This document shows positions 34,575 to 46,149 of a stretch of 64,000 bases of DNA, piece after piece. Below the pieces are notes generated by a model that worked only from the letters and a program-made list of their open reading frames with translations, searched no databases and was not told where the DNA came from. This stretch comes from Sipunculus nudus (Eukaryota; Annelida; Sipuncula; Golfingiida; Sipunculidae). Location of the stretch: assembly GCA_026874595.1 (NCBI GenBank), contig CM049319.1, forward strand, positions 65,835,417 through 65,899,416, given 5' to 3'. How positions within the stretch are numbered: position 1 is the first letter of the stretch; each line of letters opens with the position of its first letter. A program made the position numbers and the translations under genes.

Positions 34575-34940
34575 CTTGTTCACAGGTGCCTTTTCGTCTT
34601 TGTATTCATTACCTATATTACTGTGTCATTATGTAATATATTTATTGTGAAATCACGATCTTACATGTTTTAATTTTTAGTCAGGCCTCTTATTTAAATT
34701 TATTTACTCAATATTCGTGTATATCATTTAAGAAGATTTTTTTCTATGATCATTTTAAACCATGTATGTATAACTGTTTTTTATGTATGCATGTATTTTA
34801 TTTTCAGTTCTTTCATATTTGCTTTTTTATCTGTGTACTTATCTATATCATCTAGACCAGGACCCTATTGAAAAACAGCTTTTGCTGAATAGGCTATTCT
34901 GGTTAAATATGTATTATAAATAAATAAATAAATAAATATA
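34575..34940 (+). other. LINE 3' UTR with terminal stem-loop and AAAT tail
   Basis: After the ORF2 stop, about 360 bp of AT-rich UTR ends with a stem-loop: CCTATT pairs with AATAGG, and inside it CAGC-TTTT-GCTG (34862-34893). (AAAT)n follows at about 34917-34936. A 3' stem-loop plus a short tandem tail is the usual RT recognition signal of CR1/L2-type LINEs. Confidence 0.7.
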
Positions 34941-34944
34941 TATT

Positions 34945-35780
34945 CTGATTTCAAACACAAACATATATGGACTACAAACATATATGGATTGATTTAATTA
35001 TCCTTATAAACACATTTCAGACTGACTGGCTTGTTGGCTAGGAAACCTCTCCACTTAATTAACAATATTTTTCATTATATAACAATGCAAGTATCAAAGC
35101 AGGAAGGAAGGAAGAATAAAAATATACTTGAACGTGTCTAGCCGATTTGACTGTTTTGGCTGCACTGCTGATGTTTCCCGCCAGAATGTTGGCCTCACAA
35201 AGGACTCAGAAACCAAAGACGAACCCAGCGCTGCTGGTGGTGGGGAGGGGTTACACAAGTGCACTTGAGGGGATCATTTGACAAGTGACACACTGAGAGG
35301 ACTGCAGTGTTCACAGGTCAAGTGTGGTGCTGTACAGTCCAGCAATTAATTAATGGTTCCTGGATAAATTTCACGTTTGGAAATAATAGCACAGTTTTTA
35401 ATTACCAGATTCTTGATTGATATATATTACCATTTTTATTTTGTTCACTGAATATACAAACTTCTGTCAGGAAAACAAAGCTTCCTAAGTTTTTAATGTA
35501 TTTTATTGCTGGGGTGACAGTGTCGTCACATCATAAAAATGTTGATAGTATGTCCTTAATTACTGCATGCATTTTACAGCAATATAACCGTATTTGACTA
35601 TTTACAATAATTATTAATTTCTGACTGTATATAAATTGCACATTATTTGAATCACAACATCATCCCAATATAATTTATATCATTAAAAAATATTAAGGAA
35701 ATATGGTTACACTTTCTTATGAGAATCTTAGGCTAAATGAACATGATTCCCCTTTACTGAACAGCATGCAGGCACTCTTA
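34945..35780. other. Interior of the TIR element 3' of the LINE
   Basis: No gene recognised. A GC-richer patch at 35140-35340 has no domain or RNA signature. Confidence 0.45.
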
Positions 35781-35784
35781 CCAA

Positions 35785-36048
35785 AAAAATATTGATGTCA
35801 GTTTGACGTCAATTTGACATCAATTTGTTGTCAAAAACTCAAAATCAATTTGATGTCAAATGAACATCAATTAGATTGACCAAATTTGATATATATATTA
35901 TAATTCCTTTTAAAATTGATTTGCTTATTTCCTTATTCTACTTCTAGAGTAAATACAATCAAATAAAATCTGAAATGACATTGTTTTACATTTTGATCAA
36001 ATCTCAACCAATATTTGACGTCAAATTTACGTCAAGGTGCCCACTGGG
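35785..36048. repeat. GTCAAATTGACGTC subrepeats, right end
   Basis: Mirror-image counterpart of 26575-26820: TTTGACGTCAATTTGACATC-type words, ending GTCAAGGTGCCCACTGGG at the outer edge. Confidence 0.7.
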
Positions 36049-36330
36049 TGTATATTCAAATAAACAACTAGTCATTTGTGTCATTTGTTGAGTTAAATCT
36101 GCATCCCACTGAATTTTTTTTTATGGGTGAAGGGATCGAAGTATTACTTTTATAATCATGACAGTCTCTGGGTATAGCTAATGGAATTATTGAATTTTTA
36201 TATATATATATAGAGTGAAATCTGGTTTGTCATGTTAGCGGGGTGGTTGTGTGAGCGGGAAGTTTTAATGACGATTAATGACGATTACTTCGAGACCAAA
36301 AATAGTGTTCGTCTTAGCGGAGATGGTCAT

Positions 36331-36375
36331 CCACTGCACACACACACACACACACACACATACACACACACATAT
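36331..36375. repeat. (CA)n microsatellite
   Basis: About 45 bases of imperfect CACACA. Confidence 0.95.
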
Positions 36376-36668
36376 ATAATAAAAATCATTTCCCGTTAAC
36401 TAGGGACAACTCCTACTGAGAGTGTTTCGGGCTTTGTATGTCGGCAAGGAACAGTCGTTTTTCTTCATACTTCGAATTTTAAAAGAAAACAAAAAATAAT
36501 CCTTTTTTTTAATGTGAGATAACTGTAAGGAGACAAAAAAATATGGGCTACATTTGTTGTGAAGTTTAGCATAAGTGTTACTTGTATCTTATTTTCAAGT
36601 TCAAAGTTCATGTATATGTCAGCTGGAGCTTGCTTTAATTTTGACGTCCCCAGCAGAAACACACACGT

Positions 36669-36866
36669 CAGGCGCGGACCCAGGAAATTTTGCAGGGAGG
36701 GGTCAACGGGTGTCATGCATAAATTTGTTTAAAAGCCGTTGTTTAAAAGCAGGAGGGCGGGGGGAGTCTCGACCCCCAAAACCCCCCGTCATGCATAAGA
36801 TTTGTCAGAAAAAGGTTATTGGTTGAGAAGGGGGGGGGGGGGGGGGGCGGGGGATCCGCGACGCAC
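36669..36866. mobile_element. Short MITE with GCGGATCC-type ends, copy 3
   Basis: GGCGCGGACCCAGG at the left is matched by the inverted GGGGATCCGCG at the right, next to an 18-base G run. The interior contains the duplicated phrase GTCATGCATAA(A/G)ATTTGT. Same architecture as copies at 9.7 and 22.2 kb; non-coding. Confidence 0.5.
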
Positions 36867-36869
36867 GTG

Positions 36870-37945
36870 CATTTTCTAGCATGTTTTGTAAACTGGTATA
36901 CATTCATGTTACATGATGCTGAATGTATATCATGCGTGACAGGCTGATCCGCCCCACGGTACAGAAAAGTGTCTGGTTTTTTATTCAAATACTGCGGCTT
37001 GGTGACATCTCGCCTGTTGGAAAGTGGAATGTAAGTGGGATTTCTCAGTGGACATGTGTTATACGCAGTCAAGGCCGAGGCAGCATTTGCGTATTCGGAA
37101 CACCTTGGTCGACCGTTGCCGATTGGGCCTCGGATGTAGGCCTATAAATATTGCCCAGTGATATACAACCAAGTGGAAATCCACCGGGGTTGCCATTTCT
37201 ACTTACTCGCCAAAGAAAAGATCACTGTTTTCACAGATAATACAATAATTTGCCACCATAATGTGTTTTTATGGGCTTGATATGTTTCTGAGCAACACAC
37301 ATGATCAGGTTCCGACTAATTTAACAAGAAAGGTCAGTTTTATCACTGATGCTTCATACATCGCCAGCAAGGGGTTAGCCTCCATGGCGTGATTTTTATC
37401 CTCAATTGGCCAAAATCAGAATACCTGTAATATTTTCAAATAAACATGTTTCTTGAATCAGTGCACTCTGTCTTATATCTTTAAAGGTAGACTATATGAG
37501 GACTGACAGTGCCTGTACACAAAATATATTGATTTGCTCTTACCAAGCGGACAATGATTCTGCACTTATCCTGTCCTTGACCCTGCATGGCCTGAATACT
37601 CTCCAAGCCCCCCCCCCCCCCCCCTTGTACATCCTAGACTAGAAGCCAACGGATTCGAAAGAGGTGTTCCGAGACGGCATTTGTGCGCTGGAAGGAGAAT
37701 ATTTCATCAGATTGTGGCGACATCTATATACTGCTGAAACGTCTCCCTAAACATGCCCTGCTCGCTGTGCACATCATCGAACAATGTGCTATGTGCCGGT
37801 TGCCTGCGCCAGTAGTGTGTGCGTTCATTCCCGTCCGTTTGTGTATATGTGTGTTTGGTCACAACATAACTCATGCACTTATCAACGGAAACTAAGGAAA
37901 TTTGTGACAGAGGTAAGAAGTTGATTCCATGATGTTCCATAAATA
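36870..37945. other. Intergenic DNA, no gene seen
   Basis: No supported gene. Contains a C run at 37607-37624. Open frames 36923-37147 and 37683-37895 are unassignable. Confidence 0.45.
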
Positions 37946-37950
37946 TTTGT

Positions 37951-38196
37951 AGTAGGATTTAGGAGGATTCCACCGGACTCCAGGCGCCGACCTCTGATCT
38001 TTTGGGACCTCGGATCTGACGTCACCCGGACACGCGCAGAAGGCCCAGGGTTAGGACAGCGTGAAGACAATTTTCTTGAAAGTGATTATAAAATGATATT
38101 TATCCTCTTGAATCTTGGGTCTTTTCTGCCATCGACCACCTACTGGTGAGCGAACAGATAGCTCACACATGTGGACGTTATGTAAAAAACGTCTAT
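37951..38196 (+). repeat. 246-bp dispersed repeat, copy 1
   Basis: Closely matches 45282-45527 in the same orientation, from AGTAGGATTT to TGTAAAAAACGTCTA. It contains TCTGACGTCACC (CRE-like) and ACACGCGCAGAAGG (NRF1-like), so it could carry promoter activity. Neither TIRs nor a Pol III box is evident; type unknown. Confidence 0.8.
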
Positions 38197-38199
38197 AAT

Positions 38200-38910
38200 G
38201 GCGACGATAGTGAAATATGCGTCAGAACGTTGACGGACTGGAGCGGGCTTGCTCTATTTTGCCTGGAATTCCGTTTGCATTTTAACAGGCGTTTTACAGT
38301 AAATTCAACATGTTTCATGACGGGATTTCTTTCATCCTGGGTTTGTTCAACCTTCATGAATCAGGTATATAGTTCTTAACAACTGTTATTCTTTTACGCT
38401 TGGCTAATTTGACTAACACTAGCAGTAGGAAGCTCCGTATCTTTAAATTTGCCTGGCTTTTCTCTGCCTTTTTACGTGATGCAGCTTTCTCGATCACGTA
38501 TACAATAAGTTCATTTTTATTCGGCATTCATTAAAAGTGAGTTCTTAAAAGCACACGTTCGGCACGTTTTCCTGTAGTCTGTGCTCCTAAAAAAATATTA
38601 AATAATGTCCTGGCAAACCTGTTTTGAGGTTAGTTTTAATTATGAACCATAATTCTTGTCACAAGTAGTTTCTCCCGTGCTTTCTATACTTTCCTTTGCA
38701 TTGTTATAGTACAGTACCCATAACATTTGCTTGCCTTAACTTTTGTTCCCACCACAAAGTACGAATCCTTAACCTGATAACAAACATAACTATCTGGTTA
38801 AATAATTTTGTACCAGTGTCCCTGTCACATGTCAATCCCTAATGTTGTTAAGTAAAGGTCATATATTTGAATTGAGAGGTAGACTTTCAGTGGGCTACTT
38901 TATTTCATTA
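38200..38910. other. Intergenic DNA, no gene seen
   Basis: No recognisable coding region or RNA gene. Confidence 0.45.
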
Positions 38911-38914
38911 CACT

Positions 38915-39375
38915 GAGAATTCCTGTGAACTGCTTAGTGATATGTCTGAAATTCACTCTGTAAACTGCTGAGTGAGTTTGTCTCACTGAGATTCACTAAG
39001 TGAACTGCTTAGTGATATGTCTCACTGAGTCACTTGCTCCGTGAACTGCTGAGTGCTTTTGTCTCACTCAGGTTCACTCCCTGGACTGCTTAGTGACATG
39101 TCTCACTGAGTCGTTCTCAGAGACCTGCTGAGTGATTTTGTATTACTGAGATTAACTCAGTGAACTGCTTATTGATTTGTCTCACCAAGAGTCACTTGCT
39201 CTCAGTGACCTGCTGTGTGATTTTGTCTCACTGAGATTAACTCAGTGAACTGTTTAGTGATTTTGTCTCACTGAGAGCCTTTTACTCTCAGTGTACTGAT
39301 TAGTATTTTTCTCAAGGTTTTTTTGACTCCCAGTGGTCTGTTTTGCAAGTAATTTTGTCTCACTGAAGAGACTTA
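38915..39375. repeat. Degenerate ~57-bp minisatellite
   Basis: About eight diverged units built on GTCTCACTGAGATTCACT and GTGAACTGCTTAGTGAT. The unit is itself partly palindromic (CACTGAG, CTCAGTG, GTGAACTGC). Milder CCAGTGAT echoes continue to about 40180. Confidence 0.75.
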
Positions 39376-40466
39376 GCTGTTCATTACTTCCTAAGTAAGA
39401 GTCGTTGCATGTAACTATAACGAATTCATTAAATCAATCGGTTATTTCAGCGTTACTTTAATTTTCTTTTCAGTTAAAGTTACTTCGCTAGAATCGGTTT
39501 CAAATGTAGCTTAACCTAACTTAAACTAACCTAGCATACGTTGGAGTCATTTACCTGGAGTAAATTCTCATCGACTTTTATTTCGATTTTCACATTCAGT
39601 TTGCTGTATTTGAACCAGTCTGCAATATTTAGATTATTTGTGCCCCATTTGTATCATTTGAGAGGAGAGATAAGAACAAGTTTTTTTTCCGCTAACAGTT
39701 TGCATTTTACTTAAGTCTGTGTAAGTTGCATCGTCACACTTATAAGTAACATATATGGTATATGCTGTACTCTGAATAACAGCAACATTAGATTTAAATA
39801 CGATGATAAATAATTGCATTCACGGGAAGGCTTTCTATTGACATACTTCCTTGGTATTTAGTAATTTTATTGGAAGTAATTCCAGGGTTTAGCAAGTGTA
39901 TTTGGTGCTCATTGGCAATCGCACCAAGGATGCAATCGACATTCACTGGGAATCCTTGTAGTGCTCTCTATCCAATGAGTTTAATTGACACTTTGTTCTT
40001 GACCACTTTTGAGTGAATTTATATTTGCATAAACCCTAGCGACCCAGTGATATTCATTGGATGTGAAAAAACATTTAGTTGGAAATATCCCAGTGATACA
40101 CGTGATAAGAATTTGCATAACACTGGAAGAGTCCCTGTGATATCTGCAAATTTAATAGAAAGTATTCCAGTGATTCATGCCAAGTGAATGATTAACATAA
40201 GTTATCATAATTATAAGTAATAGTTGCTGTCGCGTATGGATTGAACTTCCTCTTGTTGTTATTACAAGTCACATTGGCATTCATAGTAATTTTCAATATA
40301 AGAGAGTCACGTTTGAGGTGCTTTGGTTTGTGTGGCCTCTTTTTCTCATGCTGTCGGCTAAGCTGGTGTTTCGAATGAGGGACCCATGAACCTGATTACG
40401 AATGAAGGACAATGAAGGAATATATACATGCTGGTAGTATATATAATTTTCGCACTTCTTCAATAA
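39376..40466. other. Intergenic DNA, no gene seen
   Basis: Contains dispersed CCAGTGAT/TCACTGG words but no coding signature. Confidence 0.4.
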
Positions 40467-42420
40467 TACCAGAACTACAATCATGGCTTTACCATTGGAT
40501 CTTTCCACGGTGACACTAAGCCAAATGAGGTGCTGCCGCATATTCTTACCCAGGAGGCTGCAATAAGAATAATATTCCTTCGAGATGGGAATCCAAATTT
40601 TGGTCTCCAAACTCTGAAGTCGGCTACTGGGGTTAGTTGAGGCATTTGGCAAGAATTAGCAGATGGACGTCAGATAGTTCCGACAAATCAGGGTGCTCCA
40701 GCCATTTTAACTGATAAGGAAATTGTTTCCTTACATTCGGAGCATAGAGACCCGGAAATAGACAAGATCCTGCGCGCCTACCCTAGAGAAGGCACATACA
40801 GAGGCCATAGTCGGATTATAAGATGGCTTAACAATTAGGAGTCAGGGTACGATACGCCGTTGCGTCCTGTCCCAGGTTCAGCAGAATATCCTTGGGAGCG
40901 ATGGCAGTCCGGAGAGCATCTGCCAGGCTATTTGATCTATCCTGGGGAGCGACAGCGAACTCCTTTTCAGGATGACTCGTACAGGTAACATGAGGACCAG
41001 TGTAATGGATGTTTTCAAGATCACGACGTCCAACCAGCTTCTGTTGAATGGCAGCGCCAACATGAGGCAGCTCAAAGTCCAACACTAGGCCTTGCGCCTT
41101 TATATGAAAGAAAACACCCAATGTCCCCATAACAGGGCATAGGGAAAGTCATTATGACACACGTCCGATGGAACATACCACGAGTACAAAGTATAATTCC
41201 CACTCAGACCGTTACACTAAACATTCTATTAGCGATAGTAGCCATCGGAAGCATTCTAGTCACAGACATCATAAAAGATATCATAAGGATCAAAGGAATC
41301 AACATAGACCCAGCTCATCTGAAACCGATTCCGATACATCTGGTGGACAACGTAGGCGACGTAGACGATTCAGGATGGTTCAGGACGTCACTACAGTCCA
41401 GTACGAAGGCCGAGATGCCATCGTTCTTCAAGTTCACCAACCCCATTAAGTTCTCATACTTCTTACAGACAACAAGTACGTCGGCATTCTTCATATAACA
41501 CCGGAAGTTGTTGTCAAAAGTTAGGGAGCTTGAAGGAGAAATTGAGAAATAAATTGGAATAGGAGGAAGAAAGGAACAAAGTTGCTGTTACCACGCGAAA
41601 GCAATCCGCTTTGAAGGAACGTGTTCGCACGTAAGAAGAGATGTTGGCGAGTAAAGAGTCGTCATTGTCACACGCTGAAGAAAGGCTGGTCGAACTCGAC
41701 TTGAAAATCTCCAGTCTCAAGAAAATGATGGAGACCTTTGAAGAACCGTTACTCGAGAGATCGTCAGACGTAATAAACAATCGCTGATCTCAAGGATGAG
41801 GTCAGACTCCTTGAAGAGTATGTTGAGCGAGACAAAACAATTGCTGTAAGAAAAAGGACATCACATCAAACTACGTCGGTCTCACGAGATTCTAGAAGCT
41901 AAACATAGTAAACTTCAGACAGAATTTCGGAAGACCAAATCACAGCTGCAGGTATTACATCTGAAGAAGAACAAGTTCACCAATGGTTCCAGTAGGACGA
42001 CTATGAACCACAAGAAACCATCGATAGTAGTGGGGCAGAACTGAGCATCCCGAAAAGTAAACGTATTCTTGAGAAAGAGCTCCCCAGTGTCCCAGCGCAG
42101 TTAGAAAAAATAACAGACATTGCAGGGAAAGTTCAAAGCAAATGTTATACGCATGAAACCTCAGATATTCTTCTCACATCAGCAGCCAATTCAGCAATAA
42201 CAAGAACCAAGTAATGCTGACGAACTGCGGCCAGAGTCTCCGTTCATTGTAGAACAGCAAGAGTATATGCAGCTCCAGCATGAAAAAGATTTACTAGAAG
42301 ATGAGCTACCTGATCATACAAATGCTTTAATATCCGTGCTGAACGGTAGGTCCGACGATCGCAATTGACAAAGCTTGCAGCCTACAGAATGAAGACAGAC
42401 TTAACAAATAACTTGGTAAT
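40467..42420 (+). pseudogene. Decayed unidentified protein gene with coiled coil
   Basis: Plus-strand coding remains change frame repeatedly. 40467-41132 is one frame of about 220 codons interrupted only by TGA (40638), TAG (40836) and TAA (40986), with protein-like runs such as LTDKEIVSLHSEHRDPEIDK. 41150-41449 encodes a His/Ser/Arg-rich stretch (SSHRHHKRYHKDQRN, GGQRRRRRRFRM). 41525-41800 gives a Lys/Glu-rich heptad region (EEMLASKESSLSHAEERLVE, ISSLKKMMETFEEP). 41810-42360 gives further charged helices (ILEAKHSKLQTEFRKTKSQL, EQQEYMQLQHEKDLLEDELP). The order of arginine-rich patch then long coiled coil is clear, but no domain is recognised. It could be a dead transposon protein or a retrocopied host gene. 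Function unknown. Confidence 0.5.
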
Positions 42421-42629
42421 TCCATGGGCAAAGACTACGACTTTGAGCTGAACGAGAATAACAAGGTCAGCACAAGTTGTAAGGTTGCTGTTTTCAGTTG
42501 CTTGGGCTTCGGTTCTCGTTCGATTGGCATAGCTGGCGAATGAGGTTCGGAACTCAGGGACTGATATAGACAAACTAACAAAAATATATGTGCTGTTAGT
42601 TCCACTGTATTATACATTGGGCTTAATCA

Positions 42630-44144
42630 TAAAGCCCCGTTCCCACTTTCACGAATTTGAAGCCGAATCACCACGATGTTGAATTCGTGGCGGTTCGTGG
42701 CCAATCGGCCTGTCGAGTGATAAAAATTCCATCACGACCACGATATTGTATGAAAGGAGTACGATGCCAGTACGATTGGCTACGACAGTGATCCGAAGCC
42801 AGCACGATATGACATGACACTTTTAAGAATGTTCACGGCTCAGTGACGACGTCTAAGATACTGGTACGATATTTCCACGATTGATCTGCGACTTGTGGAC
42901 GATACTCCTACGATCATTCAATTTTGCTACGGATTGTTAGATAGCTATATATGAGATATATGGCTATTGTAATGTTACAAAGAAGACGATATTAGTAAAA
43001 GGACACCATAACAACACTTTACTCAACTTCTCCTGATTTGACAAAATTTGACAAAAAGTTATCCAGTTTAAAACACTGATAATATATGTCTCATTTGATT
43101 TGAGTAATTGGACAATTACGACTTATTTATGTGGTGGCAAATACGATGTTAACGTCTTTAAGTCCAAGTAGACGACCGTCTTAATCGGATGTTAAATATC
43201 TGTATTCTCAAAATATTGGTTAAAATATCTTATTGATTCAGCTCTCAATGTGATATAAGATTCTGTTAATATCAATTTGTGTTAGGCTAAGTTTATTCTC
43301 CCATAGTAAAATAGGAAATTCATAATTTATTATACTGACCATATGTTTAAGTATGACGAAACTGTATAATATATTCAGCTTCTTTAAACTGTTTTGGTTC
43401 AAATTTATTTTGTCAACCAATATTAACGATAAAAAAAATTTCTTTAAAACAAATTTACGAATCTACATGGTTTACTCACTGCAAAAACTTCCTTGTTTGT
43501 TTACAAAGAAGATACAAATTACAAAGAAACGTAATTTGATTCGGCTTCTCCAAATTATTTTAGTTCAAATTTATTTGGAACCAATAACCACAATACAAAT
43601 CTTCTTTAAAACAAATTTACAAATCTACACAGTGTTCTTACTTCTAAACCTTATTCCTCATTGGTTTGTAAGAAGTTAAAAATCACTAAGAAAATAAAAT
43701 TTTCCGTTACATTATGATGTCAGTTCTTGATGATTCGTCACCAAATTCGTGGAAGTAGGAAGGGGCTTTATGAACGTGACTCTCTCTTGAGAGGTTCTTG
43801 TGGTAGTCGTATAGTAGTCGTGTTGAAGTCGTGTCGATGTCGTTGTCCTTCGTGAGCATTCGTGACATTGTTTTACATCACGAATTTACAAGAATTATGA
43901 AGACTCTCATACGACTTACCAAGAAACTGTTACGACTAAGCTACGACTTGTGACGACAAAGCTTTATTTTTGAACATTTCAAAAATAGCGCCACGAATTC
44001 TGAGTGCTCAAGACCTCGCTACAAACATTACCGAATGTTCAAGACATCATCTACGACACTCCCACGACTTCCCTACGAATTTTTTAATGATGTAAGTTCT
44101 TGGCGATTCGGCGTCAAATTCGTGAAAGTGGGAACGGGGCTTTA
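42630..44144. mobile_element. 1.5-kb non-autonomous element with 43-bp TIRs
   Basis: TAAAGCCCCGTTCCCACTTT at the left and the exact inverse at the right, extending to about 43 bp with two mismatches through GCCGAATC. A TA may be the target duplication, but it is inseparable from the TIR. Subterminal regions on both sides are packed with TACGA/CACGA words, as expected for transposase-binding sites. A third, diverged terminus facing the same way as the right end lies at 43734-43771, implying nesting or internal duplication. A ~165-bp imperfect duplication also occurs inside (43378-43480 and 43543-43640). No transposase; superfamily not assigned. Confidence 0.75.
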
Positions 44145-44149
44145 AACCT

Positions 44150-45275
44150 TGCAAACCTTAATTACGTTTGCCACTAATCGGCCACCTGAATACCTTGTAA
44201 GCAGAGAAAAACTACTGGACAAACGCATTTATAAGCGACCTTTGAATGAATGAACATAGATACTGCATTAAACTGATATTAAAATTGGCTAAATTTGACG
44301 TGTTTGAATTGTCCATGATCCAGTTTCGGAGAAAGATGGCTTGGACAAGGAAGCTCAGCATAGTTTCCGGTCTACATGAAAATTGTTCCAATCGAAATAA
44401 AGCCAGGAGCTTCATTAAAAGAAAAAACTTTTAATGAGGAAGCTGTTTAATAACTGAATAATGGAACTGTGTATCTATTGGTCTGTGAAACGCCTAATTT
44501 GAATACAAATGCATGTACGCAGTTTGGCGAATAAAAACTCACTCCATCCGTAAAGGCTTAGAACGACAGGTCAATATAGACGTCAAGGTTTTCACAAACA
44601 GCCGAGGTACACTCGAATGTTATGTTTCACAGACAACAACCATAAGGATCAACCACTATCTTCGTATATGGGAATACTTCCTGACCAGCGAGCAGGTTAA
44701 TGAAGTATACGATCTCGACTGGTCACTACTGTGATTCCAGTACAAGATGGTTCATGCTTGAAACAAACTAAACCTCGATGATGAGTAAATTTTTAGGGTA
44801 AAATATAACGTTTTTTTTCTGGAAGTTCATACAATCGTTAGAACTAGGCTGCACTTCCTTGTTTCTAACCCGAATGTGCTTTAGTGATTTGGTTTTTACC
44901 ATTCATATATTCATATTTACACAATTAAGATAAGCGATTTCACTCTATAGATAAGTGTATAATAATAAAGCTCTCTTGTAATGCGATGTTACCTCTGGCT
45001 CAGCCCCCTAGACAATTTTGCCTGAGTTATCTTTTTGATTCATTTGTCTCTGCTGACGAAAAGGCAGACATAACGTTGTGCTTATTGTATCCTTTAAGTA
45101 CTAATTAACACCTTGGTTTAGCTGGATTGGCTTGAATACCAAGGAGAACTTCAATTTCTGTTTATATTAGTTGAGAACCAAGTTCCAATGTTAGTTACAA
45201 ATAACTCATAATTTATGTTGGTCCTCTCCAAGTAAACTGGGACCTTAGTTTTCAAGGGGGGGGGGGGGGGGGAGG
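44150..45275. other. Intergenic DNA, no gene seen
   Basis: No assignable coding region. Ends in an 18-base G run at 45257-45274. Confidence 0.45.
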
Positions 45276-45281
45276 AAATTT

Positions 45282-45527
45282 AGTAGGATTTGGCAGGATT
45301 CCACCGGACTCCAGGCGCCGACCTCTGCACTTTTGGGACCTCGGATCTGATGTCACCAATACATGCGCAGAAGGCCCAGGGTTTGGACACCGTGAAGACA
45401 AGGAGTCTTGAAAGTGATATAAAAATAATATTTATCCACTTGAATCTTGGGTCTTCTCTGCCATCGACCACCTACTGATGAGCGAACAGATAGCTCACAC
45501 ATATGGACGTAATGTAAAAAACGTCTA
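45282..45527 (+). repeat. 246-bp dispersed repeat, copy 2
   Basis: Second copy of 37951-38196. The CRE-like site is mutated (TGATGTCACC) and the NRF1-like site reads CATGCGCAGAAGG. Confidence 0.8.
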
Positions 45528-45859
45528 CACATTAAAAAACACATAAACTGCTTTAAGACGCTATCGATGGCCGTCACTAAAGTGGTTCAAAATAAAATTG
45601 GGAATAATACTGTAGGAATTAAAGTATATGTGAATCAGAATAGCTAAACAAACGACAAATTTGAAATTTTATGTGTGGGTGACTAATGGGAAAAGGAATA
45701 TTCAATGACATTATATTTAAATATTTATTTCGCCCGAAATAAACAGGGGTTTTTTCGGTTATTGCTACATCCATGTATGTATGTACTTCATAACCTGAAA
45801 TATGTCCCTGAGAAACCATGTAACACATGATTTCAAAGACGGCAGATCGTAAGATTTTT

Positions 45860-46130
45860 TTATGCAGTCTTAATGGGAAAGCCCTGCCCAACCGCTCTGA
45901 CCTACTCACAATCGAGTGCGCCTGACGGGGGTACAAACAATGAGGTCGATTACCCAATCAGAGCCCGCAGGTTCAGTAGTCACCGGGCCTGGTTAAAAAC
46001 AAAGTATGAAATGAGAGAAAGCCTGTGTTATTTTACTATCATAAAGTCAGAGACCGGAATCGAATTCTGCATGCAGATGTACATACCTAGTTAAGTTAGC
46101 ATTAAAAATGGAAGCGGATACCGCCAACAA
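45860..46130 (+). mobile_element. SINE copy, shared body and tail
   Basis: The segment CACCGGGCCTGGTTAA to GAGAGAAAGC matches the SINE at 4.4-4.8 kb. The 3' part (GACCGGAATCGAATTCTGCA to GCATTAAAAATGGAAG) matches the SINE at 54.2-54.6 kb. It ends in a CAA-rich tail (46120-46150). A tRNA head is not clearly seen. Confidence 0.6.
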
Positions 46131-46149
46131 CAACAACGACAACAACAAC

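Larger units (their letters stand above)
29690..34935 (+). mobile_element. Nearly full-length CR1-type non-LTR retrotransposon
   Basis: The order is: a 5' leader of about 380 bp, ORF1 (zinc ribbon, PHD finger, coiled coil, SGNH esterase), ORF2 (APE endonuclease and RT), a ~360-bp 3' UTR, a terminal stem-loop and an (AAAT)n tail. This is the canonical layout of CR1-group (jockey superfamily) LINEs, which integrate by target-primed reverse transcription. Both ORFs are free of stops, so the copy is young. The 5' boundary is not defined by a target duplication; 29690 is an estimate. It is nested in the 26.6-36.0 kb TIR element. Confidence 0.85.
26565..36048. mobile_element. Probable 9.5-kb TIR element hosting a nested LINE
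   Basis: The left end reads CCCAGTGGGCAATTGATG and the right end, on the opposite strand, CCCAGTGGGCACCTTGACG. The first 11 bases are identical and themselves form a GCCCA-TGGGC fold. Behind each terminus lies about 220-260 bp dense in TTGACGTCAA and TTGATGTCAA words. Two inward-facing ends of one type, with no other copies between them, suggest one element split by the CR1-type LINE at 29.7-34.9 kb. The remaining ~4.2 kb is AT-rich and non-coding, so it would be non-autonomous. A TG on both sides could be a 2-bp target duplication, but that is weak. Alternatively these are two solo ends. Confidence 0.45.

Noticed and set aside
35785-36048. CRISPR-like regular repeats
   Set aside because: Repeats are irregular, palindromic words at a transposon end; there are no uniform spacers and the context is eukaryotic.
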